From: Paenibacillus chondroitinus NBRC 15376
Lineage (GTDB): Bacteria; Bacillota; Bacilli; Paenibacillales; NBRC-103111
Length of the DNA: 64,000 bases
Direction of reading: 5' to 3'
NCBI RefSeq assembly: GCF_004000765.1
Contig: NZ_BILW01000010.1
Coordinates: 118,188-182,187 of the forward strand
Both the position numbers and the translations under genes were made by a program. Under the pieces are notes generated by a model. The model made no database searches. It was not told the DNA's origin and was given only the letters and a program-made list of their open reading frames with translations. Shown piece by piece: positions 15,980 through 25,628 of the stretch. Within the stretch, counting starts at the first letter, position 1. Every line of letters begins with the position of its first letter.

Positions 15980-16147
15980 TCATACAACTAGAAATCGCGC
16001 CAACTCCTGGCAATGCTCACAATGGGAAGGAGGCTCCCAGTTCGCGAAGTGGGTTTTCAGCAAATCCACAACGTCCGGCGCTTCCTCGTATTCATCGACA
16101 AACTCATCAATCGCGATTTCCACATGATCCTTACAAACTACGTGCAT
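15980..16147 (-). CDS. CxxH/CxxC mini-protein (YyzF/BA_5709 family)
   Basis: This 55-residue protein has VCKDH near the N-terminus and CEHCQ near the C-terminus, the paired Cys/His motifs that define the family and suggest metal (zinc) binding. I start it at the ATG at 16147, which has AGAGG 7 nt upstream; the frame is open for 7 more codons but without a better site. Family members lie next to the htrA/rlmH genes in Bacillales. Function is unknown. Confidence 0.88.
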   Translation of the reverse strand: MHVVCKDHVEIAIDEFVDEYEEAPDVVDLLKTHFANWEPPSHCEHCQELARFLVV

Positions 16148-16180
16148 GCAACTACCTCTCATCCGCATTGTTTCTATATC

Positions 16181-17404
16181 TTATTTATCCGTTGCTTCCA
16201 CTAACGTTACGACCGCATTCATCTTCTTGCCGCCGCGATAGAAAGTAACGTTCACTTTATCACCAATATGTTTCTCATTGTATAAATACTTACGCAGCGT
16301 GATCGTATTATCAATCTTCCGGTCATCCAACAACACGATGACATCCTGCGGCTTCAGACCCGCCTCTTTGGAAGGGCCGGATACTTCGAAGACGATAACT
16401 CCAGTTTTCACATCTGCGGGCAGCTTTAATACATCCGTCCCTTTAAAAGCTTGCAATTCCTGCGTCGAGACACCCATCAGCGGTCTTTTGACCTTGTGAT
16501 CGGTGATTAGATTATCGATGATCGGCTTGGCGCTATTAATAGGAATTGCGAAACCTAACCCTTCAACGCCGGTATCCGCAATTTTCATCGAGTTAATCCC
16601 AATCACTTTACCGTCGATGTTGACCAGGGGTCCGCCGCTGTTTCCTTGGTTGATCGCCGCATCCGTCTGGATGACATCCATCTCCCAGTCATAATCCGTA
16701 CCCTCGCGGGACAAAGCAACCGGTATCGTTCGCTTCGGCGACGAGATGATGCCCTGCGTGACTGTGGGCGAGAAGCCAAGTCCTAGCGGATTACCGACGG
16801 CAATCGCCATTTCCCCAGCGCGGAGCGTCTCAGAATCGCCAAATTCCGCAAGGACCTTAATATCCTTGCCATCGGCTTCCAAAACGGCTAAATCCGTGAT
16901 ACGGTCACGGCCGACCAGCGTAGCCTTGCGATGTTCACCTTGAAAATTGACGATTTCAAACTGGTTCCCATTTTCAACAACATGGCTATTGGTTACGATA
17001 CGCACCTTATCCCCATTCCGGGAAAAAATGACGCCCGATCCAATCCCGATCCCGCTCTCTTGACCCTTATCATCCTTCTTGGAGGAGATCACGCTGACTA
17101 CAGCCGGCTTGATCTTCTCCGTTGCCGCCACGACAGAGTCGTTGATGTTCATCGGACGCGTCTCTGCATTCGCGACTGCAGCCGGTATCGCTATTGCATC
17201 GGTTTGCGATTCCTTATGACCCAAACCGCTAACTAAGCCAACTAGCAAAAGCATCGATAAAGCCCCGCCTACACCTGCGATAAGGGCCACATTTCGTCTG
17301 CGTTCCGTAAAGCCTGTAAATCCTCCCGACCTTTTAGGACGCCACACAGGCTCTCGCTGCTTGGTTCTTTTCGTCGAATAAAAATCATCATCAAACAAAC
17401 TCAC
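16181..17404 (-). CDS. htrA: HtrA-like membrane-anchored serine protease with PDZ domain
   Basis: The 407-residue protease degrades or refolds misfolded exported proteins at the outer face of the membrane. A cytosolic basic N-terminus precedes one membrane helix (about 47-67). The trypsin-like domain has catalytic His in TNSHVV (near 139), Asp in ITDLAV (near 170) and Ser in GNSGGP (near 254), followed by a PDZ domain (about 305-395). I start it at GTG 17404 because AAGGAGG lies 8 nt upstream; the open frame to 17527 lacks such a site. It sits downstream of walJ as in the B. subtilis htrC (yyxA) locus. Confidence 0.93.
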   Translation of the reverse strand: MSLFDDDFYSTKRTKQREPVWRPKRSGGFTGFTERRRNVALIAGVGGALSMLLLVGLVSGLGHKESQTDAIAIPAAVANAETRPMNINDSVVAATEKIKPAVVSVISSKKDDKGQESGIGIGSGVIFSRNGDKVRIVTNSHVVENGNQFEIVNFQGEHRKATLVGRDRITDLAVLEADGKDIKVLAEFGDSETLRAGEMAIAVGNPLGLGFSPTVTQGIISSPKRTIPVALSREGTDYDWEMDVIQTDAAINQGNSGGPLVNIDGKVIGINSMKIADTGVEGLGFAIPINSAKPIIDNLITDHKVKRPLMGVSTQELQAFKGTDVLKLPADVKTGVIVFEVSGPSKEAGLKPQDVIVLLDDRKIDNTITLRKYLYNEKHIGDKVNVTFYRGGKKMNAVVTLVEATDK

Positions 17405-17584
17405 AGGGTGTCCCTCCTTGCTGACAGGGGGCGGGTCATGCCGCTCTTGCCTCAGAATCTTATTTGCAAAAAATAGGAATGTTTCGTTCCGTTCTTGCCT
17501 ACAATAATAGTAAACCAAATCTCTCAAGGAATTACTAGAGTTAACCGTAACTTTAAATTAGAAAACCAAAGGAGAATGCACATT

Positions 17585-17794
17585 ATGAATCGAATTCCAT
17601 CCCATATGGACGAAATCAATATGATCGGGAAGCTCGCTGATCTCAAGGACAGCCTCTACCACCAATCCCTCGTGCTTTCATCTCTCATTCAAACACTGAT
17701 TGATAAAGGTCTGATCACGCCGCAGGAAATACAGCTCAAATCCAAAGAAATCGACGCCGCGCTTACTCCGAATCCAATACATCCCATTTCGTAG
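17585..17794 (+). CDS. small hypothetical protein overlapping walJ
   Basis: The 69-residue product starts MNRIPSHMDEINMIG behind AAAGGAG with 10 nt spacing and reads as an amphipathic helical protein (LADLKDSLYHQSLVLSSLIQ) with an IDKGLITPQEI turn. It is the only plus-strand gene inside the wal-htrA block. Its last 32 nt overlap the 3' end of walJ tail to tail. I do not recognise the family. The good ribosome site and the composition make it likely real. Confidence 0.65.
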   Translation: MNRIPSHMDEINMIGKLADLKDSLYHQSLVLSSLIQTLIDKGLITPQEIQLKSKEIDAALTPNPIHPIS

Positions 17795-18563
17795 AACGGT
17801 CAAAATACGTATCCATTAATCGTAACTGCTTAGACTCCGGGGCGCGCTCTTGTACTATGTTATTCACCGTTAGCCTGGCTAAATCCATTAAATTATGGTC
17901 ACGGCTTAAATGGGCCATATAGACGGACTTCGTCTTATTCGTCATTACGTCACAAAGCGCTTCTCCCGCGGCTTCGTTGGATAAATGCCCCTTATCCCCG
18001 AGAATGCGGCGCTTAATGCTCCAAGGATAGTGCCCTACGCGCAGCATGTCTACGTCATGATTCGTCTCTAGTACCAGTGCATCTGAATCTACAATCTTCT
18101 CTTTCACTTTCTCGCTCATATAGCCGAGGTCCGTGACGACACTTATTTTCTGCTCCCCATCATAAAAGCAATAGCCCACCGGTTCCGCCGCATCATGCGA
18201 AATCCCGAACGATTCCACACGCAGTGTACCGAATTCTTCGATGCTGCCGGTTTCCATAACCCGCTTGTTCTCTTCTGCAATCACACCGATTTGGCGGTCC
18301 AATTCCACCCATGTTTTCTCGTTCGCATAAATGGGCAAATCATACTTACGCGCCAGCGCGCCTAGACCTTTGATATGATCTGAATGCTCATGCGTGATTA
18401 CAATGGCGTCAATGGTATCCGCGGCAAGCTCGCGTTCCTTCATCAACGCCTCCATCTTCTTCGCGCTGAAGCCCACATCGATAAGCACCTTGGTCTCCCC
18501 ATTGTCGACGACCGTCGCATTTCCCGTCGAACCGCTCGACAGTACTGTAAACCTCATACCCAT
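17763..18563 (-). CDS. walJ: MBL-fold metallohydrolase WalJ (YycJ)
   Basis: WalJ is a metallo-beta-lactamase-fold phosphodiesterase/exonuclease of the wal operon, linked to cell division, replication coordination and DNA repair. The 266-residue protein shows HEHSDH (near residues 57-62), a downstream GHYPWSIKRRILGDKGHLSNE motif with a metal-binding His, and HLSRDHN near 220. The start could be ATG 18563 or 18557. It follows walI by 75 nt. Its 3' end overlaps a convergent small ORF. Confidence 0.95.
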   Translation of the reverse strand: MGMRFTVLSSGSTGNATVVDNGETKVLIDVGFSAKKMEALMKERELAADTIDAIVITHEHSDHIKGLGALARKYDLPIYANEKTWVELDRQIGVIAEENKRVMETGSIEEFGTLRVESFGISHDAAEPVGYCFYDGEQKISVVTDLGYMSEKVKEKIVDSDALVLETNHDVDMLRVGHYPWSIKRRILGDKGHLSNEAAGEALCDVMTNKTKSVYMAHLSRDHNLMDLARLTVNNIVQERAPESKQLRLMDTYFDRSTKWDVLDSE

Positions 18564-18638
18564 CCTACCCTGCTCCTCTATGCATTCATGTACACATGTT
18601 TTAGTTATTTATGTAAAACGCTGCGCTACCACTCTACT

Positions 18639-19463
18639 CTACTTTTTTTCCGGCTTGTTCTTATCATCGTTGTTATTTGTATTTGCCGGTTTGCCGCCTT
18701 CCGGCGTTCCAAATGGCACAGGATCCGACCCTTTTTGCGGAGACTCCACCGCGCCGTTGAACGCTTGCAGATAATAAATATCGTGATTATCAATCGTAAT
18801 CCGCCAGTGCGGGAACATCGGCTGTGTCTGGGAATTGTAAGGCTGTCCATGGTACCCCAGTCTGACCTCTGTGATAACCGAGCCTTCGCTTAAATAGTTG
18901 TCTACAAGGCTGCGTACCGCTAACTGAGCGGGAATCAGCTTTTGCTCCGTTTGTTCTACTCCTGATTCTACTTCAACGTAGGCTTGACGGTAACTGGTAA
19001 TTTCTCCATTTTCCTCATTTAACTCTACCGTCACATCAAAAAGCGGAAGCTTGCCATACAGCTGATTAAATACATAAGTACCATTCGTTCTTACCGCCGA
19101 ATCCAGCTGATACAGGTTAAAATTCGGAATTTCCGACTGAGCCTGAACTTCTTTGCTTGCCCCTTTGCCGAGCAGCGCGCTCATGCTTAACGGCGTTTTC
19201 AGCATTTTCTTGTCCCCAGGCTTTATACTATCGTCATATTTCACCGTAATCACCTTCAGCTTCGTAACATCCGTCGGCAATTCATCGGCTAATCGAATAT
19301 TTTTACTGTGGAGTGCGCGATTCAGCTCCTCGATCGTCCCTGACGTGTCTAGCGAGATTTCCGTCTGATTGGAGCGATTGGTGGACCACAGCTGGAAGCC
19401 AAGAATCATATTGAGCAGCAAAAAGGAGCAAATCAAGATCGTTTTGGCCCTGCTCCAATTCAT
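18639..19463 (-). CDS. walI: WalI (YycI), regulatory protein of the WalRK system
   Basis: The 274-residue protein is bitopic. A single N-terminal membrane helix (KTILICSFLLLNMILGFQLW, about 7-26) precedes an extracytoplasmic YycI domain. With WalH it binds WalK through membrane helices and modulates its activity. The extreme C-terminus is a Pro/Asn/Lys-rich charged tail (GGKPANTNNNDDKNKPEKK). It is fourth in the wal operon, 40 nt after walH. Confidence 0.93.
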   Translation of the reverse strand: MNWSRAKTILICSFLLLNMILGFQLWSTNRSNQTEISLDTSGTIEELNRALHSKNIRLADELPTDVTKLKVITVKYDDSIKPGDKKMLKTPLSMSALLGKGASKEVQAQSEIPNFNLYQLDSAVRTNGTYVFNQLYGKLPLFDVTVELNEENGEITSYRQAYVEVESGVEQTEQKLIPAQLAVRSLVDNYLSEGSVITEVRLGYHGQPYNSQTQPMFPHWRITIDNHDIYYLQAFNGAVESPQKGSDPVPFGTPEGGKPANTNNNDDKNKPEKK

Positions 19464-19503
19464 GGTCTCACCAACCTTTCCATAAAAATAGTGTTAATCA
19501 TCC

Positions 19504-20793
19504 TTATTCGATGAAATCATATGTGCCATCTCGCAGCTCCAAAGCCCATGCAGGAACTAACGTGAGGGTCTTTTCCGAAACAACCGGATGATACGCCGGA
19601 AAAATAGAGACGATGCTGGACCGCCGCTGATAATACTGCAACCGTTCTTCTAAAGCGTCACCGGATAATATTTCCCCGTCACGCCGCTGAGCTGTCTTCA
19701 GATCCGGAATAATCATGGACCGTTCGAATCCAGAGATGATTCCCTTCTGTACCTGCATTTTCAGCGAACCATAACCCTCAGGTTGTGAGGTCACAATCGG
19801 CAAGGATTCATAATACTGACGGAACGTGAAGGCCTGATTGTCAAAAAGCTGCTTCTGTGGCGTCCGAGCCACCATATATTTACCGTCCCAACCAATATGT
19901 TGGTTGATGAATTTAATACCCGCAAGCAAGTTCTCAAGCACTTCGCTTTTGCTCTCCACAGGAGCGACAGGGTCGGAGTACGTCACCCACCGCAGGTCGC
20001 GATTAAGCTGAAAACCGCGTTTGCTGTCCGTGTAGATTTCCGAACCATCGCGCTCTTTAAGATAGCGGGTGATGCCCGGATCTACGAACAGGCTTTGCTT
20101 CAATTGATCCGCTGTAAGCAGGGTGTAATTGAAGGTATAACTCGGCAGCCTGAGCGGCTTGACCGGAAGATAGTAATCGCCGCTGTTCGTCGTCTTATAC
20201 AGATTCGTAACATCACCGAAGGCCGCAAAATTCTCCACGTCTTTACTTGTAAAATCGGCCCCGATCACCTCATAGCCTACGCCTGGTGAATCCGTAAAGA
20301 AGAAAGCGCGAACATCTTCGTTATTGCCTTTCGAATAAATCCATATCCGCGTCACTTTATCGTTATCCGCCGGCAGCTCGCCTTCAATCCGCAGCACCTG
20401 CTGCAAAATGGTGAACGGAATGCCGTCCCGGAACCGGATCTCGACGCCTTGCTGCTTATTGCGAACATCTTCCCAGTTCACATTCACCAAATACATTGAT
20501 GTCTTGCGGAAGCCCTTAAAGCTCCGCTGCTTAATGTTATCAAGCAATCTTGTATAGTAATAATTCGTGGGATACAGCACGGAATGTTGTTGATTGCCCA
20601 GATGGACAATAATTTGATCGGGAAAAAGCATATCCTGCAGCTCTGCCTGCTTCCCAAGTGTCTCTGTCTGCACATAGTTGCTTTGTTGAATGGGCTCAAT
20701 CTTAGGCGGGCTGTACGACGCCAGCAAAAAACTTTGATACAGCGAGGTACCAATCAGGATGACAAGCGCGATAGATTTTAAACTCTCAATCAT
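19504..20793 (-). CDS. walH: WalH (YycH), regulatory protein of the WalRK system
   Basis: The 429-residue protein has one N-terminal membrane helix (about 4-26) and a large extracytoplasmic YycH domain. In B. subtilis WalH and WalI hold WalK in check. The start codon overlaps the walK stop by ATGA, so translation is coupled. The length is typical of Paenibacillaceae YycH. Pairing with walI immediately downstream supports the call. Confidence 0.93.
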   Translation of the reverse strand: MIESLKSIALVILIGTSLYQSFLLASYSPPKIEPIQQSNYVQTETLGKQAELQDMLFPDQIIVHLGNQQHSVLYPTNYYYTRLLDNIKQRSFKGFRKTSMYLVNVNWEDVRNKQQGVEIRFRDGIPFTILQQVLRIEGELPADNDKVTRIWIYSKGNNEDVRAFFFTDSPGVGYEVIGADFTSKDVENFAAFGDVTNLYKTTNSGDYYLPVKPLRLPSYTFNYTLLTADQLKQSLFVDPGITRYLKERDGSEIYTDSKRGFQLNRDLRWVTYSDPVAPVESKSEVLENLLAGIKFINQHIGWDGKYMVARTPQKQLFDNQAFTFRQYYESLPIVTSQPEGYGSLKMQVQKGIISGFERSMIIPDLKTAQRRDGEILSGDALEERLQYYQRRSSIVSIFPAYHPVVSEKTLTLVPAWALELRDGTYDFIE

Positions 20794-22622
20794 AGCTCAT
20801 CCTCCTCCTCTTGCTGAATCGGCAGCGTAAATACAACACGGGTCCCTTGTCCCAACTCGGATTCTAAACTAATCGTACCGCCATGCGCTTTGACTATTTC
20901 CCGGGCAATGGACAACCCAAGTCCTGTACCGCCCATATTCCGTGAGCGTGCTTTGTCTACACGATAGAAGCGGTCAAAAATGCGGGTCAAATCCTTTTTC
21001 GGAATCCCAATCCCATTATCCTGAACGGAAATCTCCAGCATATCCTTCTCGATCTTCCGAGCCTCCAGCCGGATGGCGCCTTCATCGCCCGTATACTTAA
21101 TGGCATTGGACACCAGGTTATCGAGAACCTGATCTATTTTGTCACGGTCGAGCAGCAGGCCGGTTACGCCTTTCTCGACCCGAATCACAATCTCAATCTT
21201 GCGCTGCTGCAGCTGAAAAGAAAACCGATCGGCCACTTCCTCCAGCATTTCGCTCACAAGTGTTGTAGATTTACTCATCATCGACTGCTTGGAATCCAGC
21301 CTCGACAAGTGTAAAAGATCTGTCACCAAACGGATCATCCGCTCTGTCTCGCTGCGTGTCACGCTGATAAAGCGAGAGGCTAACTGCGGTTCCTCGATGG
21401 CGCCGTCATCCAGCGCTTCCAGATAGCTCTTGATCGTCGTCAGCGGTGTACGCAGCTCATGCGACACGTTCGCGACGAACTCGCGTCTGGCTTGCTCCAG
21501 CTTCTCCTGATCCGTCACATCCTGCAGCACCGCAATAATCCCGCTTTGCCCTTCTCCCCGGCGGTGAATCGGTGTGAACGTAATCCTTACGGACAGCTGC
21601 TCATCATCATCCGGCAGTTCTATATTGAGAAGCGTCGTGCGCACCTCTCCCTGAAGCAGCCCTTGAATCGTCTCGTCCGGAATCCCGAGCACCTTGGAAA
21701 TATCGAGGCCAATCGTCGTGTCTTCTTCCGCTTGCAAAATTTGCTTCGCCCTGCGGTTCAGGACGATGACATGGCCTTTATCATCCGTTGCGATGACCCC
21801 GTCGTTCATATTCGTCAAGATGGAGGCCAGCTTCTCCTTCTCCTCTTCATTGAGAGACAGGGCTTCCCTGAGCCGATTCATCATGAAATTAAACGTATGG
21901 CCAAGCTGGCCGATCTCGTCGGTACCTTGAATTATGACCTGTTGATCAAAATTCCCCTCCGCAACCGCTGTCGCCTGTTTCGTAATCTCTTTGATTGGAT
22001 TTGTAATCGTACTGGTGAGGATCACACCAAGAATAGCCGTTAATCCTAGCGCAATCAGTGTTCCCGAAATCAGAATGCGGTTAATCGACCTGATCGTCTT
22101 ATAGACATCCTCCATGGATGCAATCAGATAGACAGCGCCCAGAACTCGCGCACCGCTGCCCACAGGCTTAGCGATAATGACCTTCCGATAACCATCTTCG
22201 TCGGTAAAGATCCGCTGGTTGTCCTTAATCCCTTGCAGAGCCCTGATGACTTCCGGCTGCGTATTTTTTTGCTTTAAATGATTGGGAACCGACGTGCTAA
22301 TGACGTTCCCGTTGGCATCTATAATTTGAATTTCAGCATTATTAATCGAAAATAAATTGCTAACGAACTCGTTCAAATCCGCGTACGTTTTCTTGCCTTC
22401 GGCAGCGTTCTTGCTGTCTTGGTCTCCTGTAAGGTAAGACCCCACGAAACCTGCCAGCAGCGTAACCTGGCTATTGCGCGAAACCAAGAAGTCGTTCTTG
22501 AAATACGTCTCCACCGTTTTGTAGAAATACACCCCGATCAGCTGCATCGCAATCAAAATAAGCAGGACATACACAATAATCAGCTTCGCTTGGATCGATT
22601 GAAAGAAGCGGATGCCCTTCAT
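20790..22622 (-). CDS. walK: sensor histidine kinase WalK (YycG)
   Basis: WalK is the essential kinase that controls cell-wall hydrolase expression. The 610-residue protein has membrane helices at about 13-33 and 180-203 flanking an extracellular PAS-like domain. HAMP follows (about 204-256), then an internal PAS (about 262-370), HisKA with FVANVSHELRTPLTTIKSYL (His near 387), and HATPase with NAIKY, DNGIGIPKKD and GGTGLGLSIA. It starts 2 nt after the walR stop. Confidence 0.97.
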   Translation of the reverse strand: MKGIRFFQSIQAKLIIVYVLLILIAMQLIGVYFYKTVETYFKNDFLVSRNSQVTLLAGFVGSYLTGDQDSKNAAEGKKTYADLNEFVSNLFSINNAEIQIIDANGNVISTSVPNHLKQKNTQPEVIRALQGIKDNQRIFTDEDGYRKVIIAKPVGSGARVLGAVYLIASMEDVYKTIRSINRILISGTLIALGLTAILGVILTSTITNPIKEITKQATAVAEGNFDQQVIIQGTDEIGQLGHTFNFMMNRLREALSLNEEEKEKLASILTNMNDGVIATDDKGHVIVLNRRAKQILQAEEDTTIGLDISKVLGIPDETIQGLLQGEVRTTLLNIELPDDDEQLSVRITFTPIHRRGEGQSGIIAVLQDVTDQEKLEQARREFVANVSHELRTPLTTIKSYLEALDDGAIEEPQLASRFISVTRSETERMIRLVTDLLHLSRLDSKQSMMSKSTTLVSEMLEEVADRFSFQLQQRKIEIVIRVEKGVTGLLLDRDKIDQVLDNLVSNAIKYTGDEGAIRLEARKIEKDMLEISVQDNGIGIPKKDLTRIFDRFYRVDKARSRNMGGTGLGLSIAREIVKAHGGTISLESELGQGTRVVFTLPIQQEEEDEL

Positions 22623-22624
22623 GC

Positions 22625-23353
22625 TCAGAAGCCTCCGGCTTTAGGGCTGCGCATTAAATAGCCAAGCCCCCTGCGCGTCATGATGTACTCCGGACGGCTT
22701 GGGTCCGTCTCCAGCTTCTCGCGCAGCCGGCGTATCGTCACATCGACGGTGCGCACGTCGCCGAAATATTCAAAGCCCCACACCGCTTGCAGCAGGTGCT
22801 CGCGTGTCATCACTTTGCCGGAGTTTTTGGCCAAATATTGAATCAACTCGAATTCGCGATGCGTCAAATCGAGCGGAACCCCATCTTTATACACCATGTA
22901 CATGTCGTTATCGATGAATAAAGCGTGAATTCGCATCCCGTTGCGCTGCGTATCCGACTCCGTCGGAGCTGTCTGCACTTTCGTCTGGCGGCGTAAATGT
23001 GCCTTGACTCGGGCCAGCAGCTCTCTTGTGCCGAATGGCTTGGTGACATAGTCGTCCGCACCCATCTCCAGGCCAAGTACTTTATCCAGCTCGGTATCTT
23101 TGGCTGTTAACATAATAATCGGTGTGTTCAGCTTCGAGCGCACCTCTCGGCACACATCCATCCCATCCTTCACGGGAAGCATGAGATCCAGCAATATAAG
23201 ATCGGGCTGCTCGGAGAACGCAAGCTCTACAGCGCTTCCGCCATCATAAGCACAGACCACCTGATAGCCCTCTTTTTCCAAATTAAATTTCAAAATATCT
23301 GCAATCGGTTGTTCGTCATCCACCACGAGAATTTTCCCAAACAAACCTACCAC
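22625..23353 (-). CDS. walR: response regulator WalR (YycF)
   Basis: WalR is the essential OmpR-family regulator of peptidoglycan hydrolase genes. Its receiver domain has [19 protein letters not shown], the phospho-acceptor Asp in [16 protein letters not shown] and KPFGTREL; the C-terminal winged helix (about 140-238) has [13 protein letters not shown]. The start is uncertain: GTG at 23353 has GGAG 6 nt upstream, but a TTG a few codons later is also possible. It is the first gene of walRKHIJ, separated from the upstream peptidase by a terminator. Confidence 0.96.
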   Translation of the reverse strand: MVGLFGKILVVDDEQPIADILKFNLEKEGYQVVCAYDGGSAVELAFSEQPDLILLDLMLPVKDGMDVCREVRSKLNTPIIMLTAKDTELDKVLGLEMGADDYVTKPFGTRELLARVKAHLRRQTKVQTAPTESDTQRNGMRIHALFIDNDMYMVYKDGVPLDLTHREFELIQYLAKNSGKVMTREHLLQAVWGFEYFGDVRTVDVTIRRLREKLETDPSRPEYIMTRRGLGYLMRSPKAGGF

Positions 23354-23427
23354 CGCCTACTCCAGGATAAACTGCGAAGTCGTCCTATTCCTTGCATACT
23401 ACCCTTTATTTTATCATATATTCAACT

Positions 23428-23471
23428 AAAAAGAGACAAGGCCCCCGAGTTGTCCGGTTTGACCTTGCCTC
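23428..23471 (-). terminator. terminator between the M23 peptidase and walR
   Basis: GAG-CAAGG outer stem (23433-23441 with 23463-23471) followed on the minus strand by TTTTT. It separates the peptidase transcript from the wal operon; the walR promoter must lie in 23354-23427. Confidence 0.75.
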
Positions 23472-23479
23472 TATGTAAA

Positions 23480-25024
23480 TTAACGATTTAAATACTTCAA
23501 TGGATTCTCCAAGCTGCCGCTTTTGTGTATTTCAAAATGCAAGTGAACGCCTGTGGAATCGCCTGTGCTTCCCATTATACCGATGGCATCACCTTTTTCA
23601 ACGATCGAACCCTCGGTAGCAATAATTTTGCTCATGTGGCCATACAACGTCTCGTAACCATTCAAATGATTAATAATCACATAATTGCCGTAATCTGATT
23701 TATATCCTGTTTCGGTTACTTTGCCATTGTCGGCTGCCATGATGTTTTTGTTACCCGTAATATCGATTCCCTTGTGAAGCTTGCCCCAACGCACGCCGAA
23801 CGTACTGGAAATACTCGGGGAAATAACAGGCCATGCGAATTTTCCTGTGCCTTCGCCTTTCACGACCTTCGTCCCTTTTTTCACCTTCGCCGTGACAGGT
23901 TGATCGATAATTTCTTCATCCACCAGCTGCTCGTTGGTCATTAACCCATCGACCTTCGTCACTTGGATCGTCACCTTCTTCAGCCCGTTTTTGCCGGGTG
24001 AAATCGGTTGAACGACGCCTACGCGCTGCGAATCATCTTTTACATATTCCGTATCGTATTGAATCTCTTGGTTCTTCACAATCTTTTCTGTCGTTTTGAC
24101 GGACAGCTTAGGTTTAAGCACCGTAACTTCCAGCTGATTGCCAATCTTCAGCTTGTCATCCTGAAGACCAGGATTTTTATCATAGATGAATTGCTTTGTT
24201 ACTCCTAATTTCTTCGCGATGCAGGAGACGCAGTCTCCCTCAACTACCGTGTATTTCGCAGGCGTCACATCGCCCGTCGTCAACTTCTTCACAACATCTT
24301 CCGGTTTGGCCAAATCTTCCGGCTCAATCGGCACTTCGACTGTATCGACTTTCTGAACAAATTCCACTTTCTCCAGCTCTGACGGCGCAGTGGAAATATC
24401 CTCGCCCTGGCTTGCTGATAGGGCAGAGACCTTAGCTGTTTCCTTGGCTTTTGGTGTAAAAGGCGCACTAACTTGTTCCAAAATCTGATCAGCTGTCTGC
24501 TGATCCTTCACAATCGCGATGGTATTCCCATCTACCTTCAATTCGACCCCGACCGGTTGGGGCACTAATGCCTTATTAAGCGTAGCGATTACAGCTGAAT
24601 CATCCGTCACCGGATTGTAAGCCTTTTCAGGCGTGTAGGTGACACCGTTTGTCTTAAGAACGACATGAACATCTGGGAAATTCTTTTGTACTTCTTCTGG
24701 TCTTTGCTGCTTATATTCATCAATCAATTTATTATCGCTCACGACGCCGATTTCTTTGCCGTTGAGCATAACGTGATATACATTTACCATATTCGCTTGC
24801 ACATACTGATGACCTGCAAACGTAATAGCCCCTGTTAGCGCTACCGCACCAACTCCCAGAACTAGAGACCATTTATGTCGTTTGATTACCGTTAGCGTCG
24901 TAGTTGTCGATACTTCTTCCAGCTGCTTGTCTGATATTGATTCATTTCCGGTCAAGCTTTCTCGCTTCGGCGTGAATCTCTTGATGAGATCCTGAACAAA
25001 GCGCATACCCCTGAAACCTGTCAT
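23480..25024 (-). CDS. membrane-anchored M23 peptidoglycan endopeptidase with LysM and G5 domains
   Basis: The 514-residue protein cleaves peptidoglycan cross-links at the cell surface. Order: a cytosolic basic N-terminus, one membrane helix (about 52-72), a long extracellular stretch, a LysM domain (KYTVVEGDCVSCIAKKLGVT, about 260-305), a G5 domain (about 310-385), and a C-terminal M23 domain. Zinc ligands are visible in HKGIDITG and HLHFEIH (about 420-500), with GNYVIINH between. The cell-wall role and position directly upstream of walRK suggest WalR control, but I found no clear WalR box. Confidence 0.94.
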   Translation of the reverse strand: MTGFRGMRFVQDLIKRFTPKRESLTGNESISDKQLEEVSTTTTLTVIKRHKWSLVLGVGAVALTGAITFAGHQYVQANMVNVYHVMLNGKEIGVVSDNKLIDEYKQQRPEEVQKNFPDVHVVLKTNGVTYTPEKAYNPVTDDSAVIATLNKALVPQPVGVELKVDGNTIAIVKDQQTADQILEQVSAPFTPKAKETAKVSALSASQGEDISTAPSELEKVEFVQKVDTVEVPIEPEDLAKPEDVVKKLTTGDVTPAKYTVVEGDCVSCIAKKLGVTKQFIYDKNPGLQDDKLKIGNQLEVTVLKPKLSVKTTEKIVKNQEIQYDTEYVKDDSQRVGVVQPISPGKNGLKKVTIQVTKVDGLMTNEQLVDEEIIDQPVTAKVKKGTKVVKGEGTGKFAWPVISPSISSTFGVRWGKLHKGIDITGNKNIMAADNGKVTETGYKSDYGNYVIINHLNGYETLYGHMSKIIATEGSIVEKGDAIGIMGSTGDSTGVHLHFEIHKSGSLENPLKYLNR

Positions 25025-25157
25025 GATCTTCTCCCTTTGAACGGTTTTGCATCCATGAAGTAATTATTCAAATACATCCTAATGATTAATTACTCCAAAA
25101 TACATAAATAAACCTTTATTAGACATAATATCCGTGAAGATATCTACCTTTTGTTAA

Positions 25158-25186
25158 ATTTAACACACTTTCTCTGCTTATTTCAA
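25158..25186 (-). promoter_or_regulatory. possible sigma-A promoter of the M23 peptidase
   Basis: TTGAAA (25181-25186), a 17-nt spacer and TTAAAT (25158-25163) on the minus strand, about 135 nt before the start. The -10 is embedded in the palindrome TGTTAAATTTAACA. The rest of the 311-nt gap 25025-25335 is AT-rich with no gene or recognised riboswitch. Confidence 0.5.
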
Positions 25187-25335
25187 CAAAATACTCGATC
25201 TCCATGTGATAGATTCGTGTCCACCGCCAAAAGAAGACGTTAAAGTTTCACTTTTTTGTACATAAATCCAATAGATTTACACCCAATTACGAGAAATGAC
25301 GAATTTGAGTGAAAATTTGAAAGGGGAGCTTATGC

Positions 25336-25599
25336 ATGGAAATTAATTTGGAAGCTACGTTCACAGATCGGTCTACAATGGAGAAAACAGCTGAAGTCCT
25401 TAGATCTCAAGGTGTGCTGGATATCAAATTCAATTATGGCGGTGAGCCACATACGGACAACTATGCCGGCGGTTTAATCCAATCGGTTGATAGCTTTTCG
25501 GCAGCTGAACCTTCTTACGCGCTCATCGTTTGCGTAGAGAAATCGCGCTACCGTCAAGCTGAGGATACGATTATGAAATTCGGCGGACAGCTCCATTAG
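25336..25599 (+). CDS. small conserved-type hypothetical protein
   Basis: The 87-residue product starts MEINLEATFTDRSTMEKTAE behind AAGGGGAG and ends EDTIMKFGGQLH. Alternating strand-helix-strand composition (ALIVCVEKSRYRQAEDTI) suggests a small alpha/beta ferredoxin-like fold. I do not recognise the family. It is on the plus strand, alone, between the M23 peptidase and a minus-strand membrane-anchored protein. Confidence 0.7.
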   Translation: MEINLEATFTDRSTMEKTAEVLRSQGVLDIKFNYGGEPHTDNYAGGLIQSVDSFSAAEPSYALIVCVEKSRYRQAEDTIMKFGGQLH

Positions 25600-25628
25600 G
25601 ACTAATCCAAGATCTCGAATGAGGAAAG

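Noticed and set aside
25025..25335. c-di-AMP (ydaO) riboswitch before the M23 peptidase
   Set aside because: Such peptidase genes often carry one, but the conserved ydaO segments are not present in this AT-rich gap.
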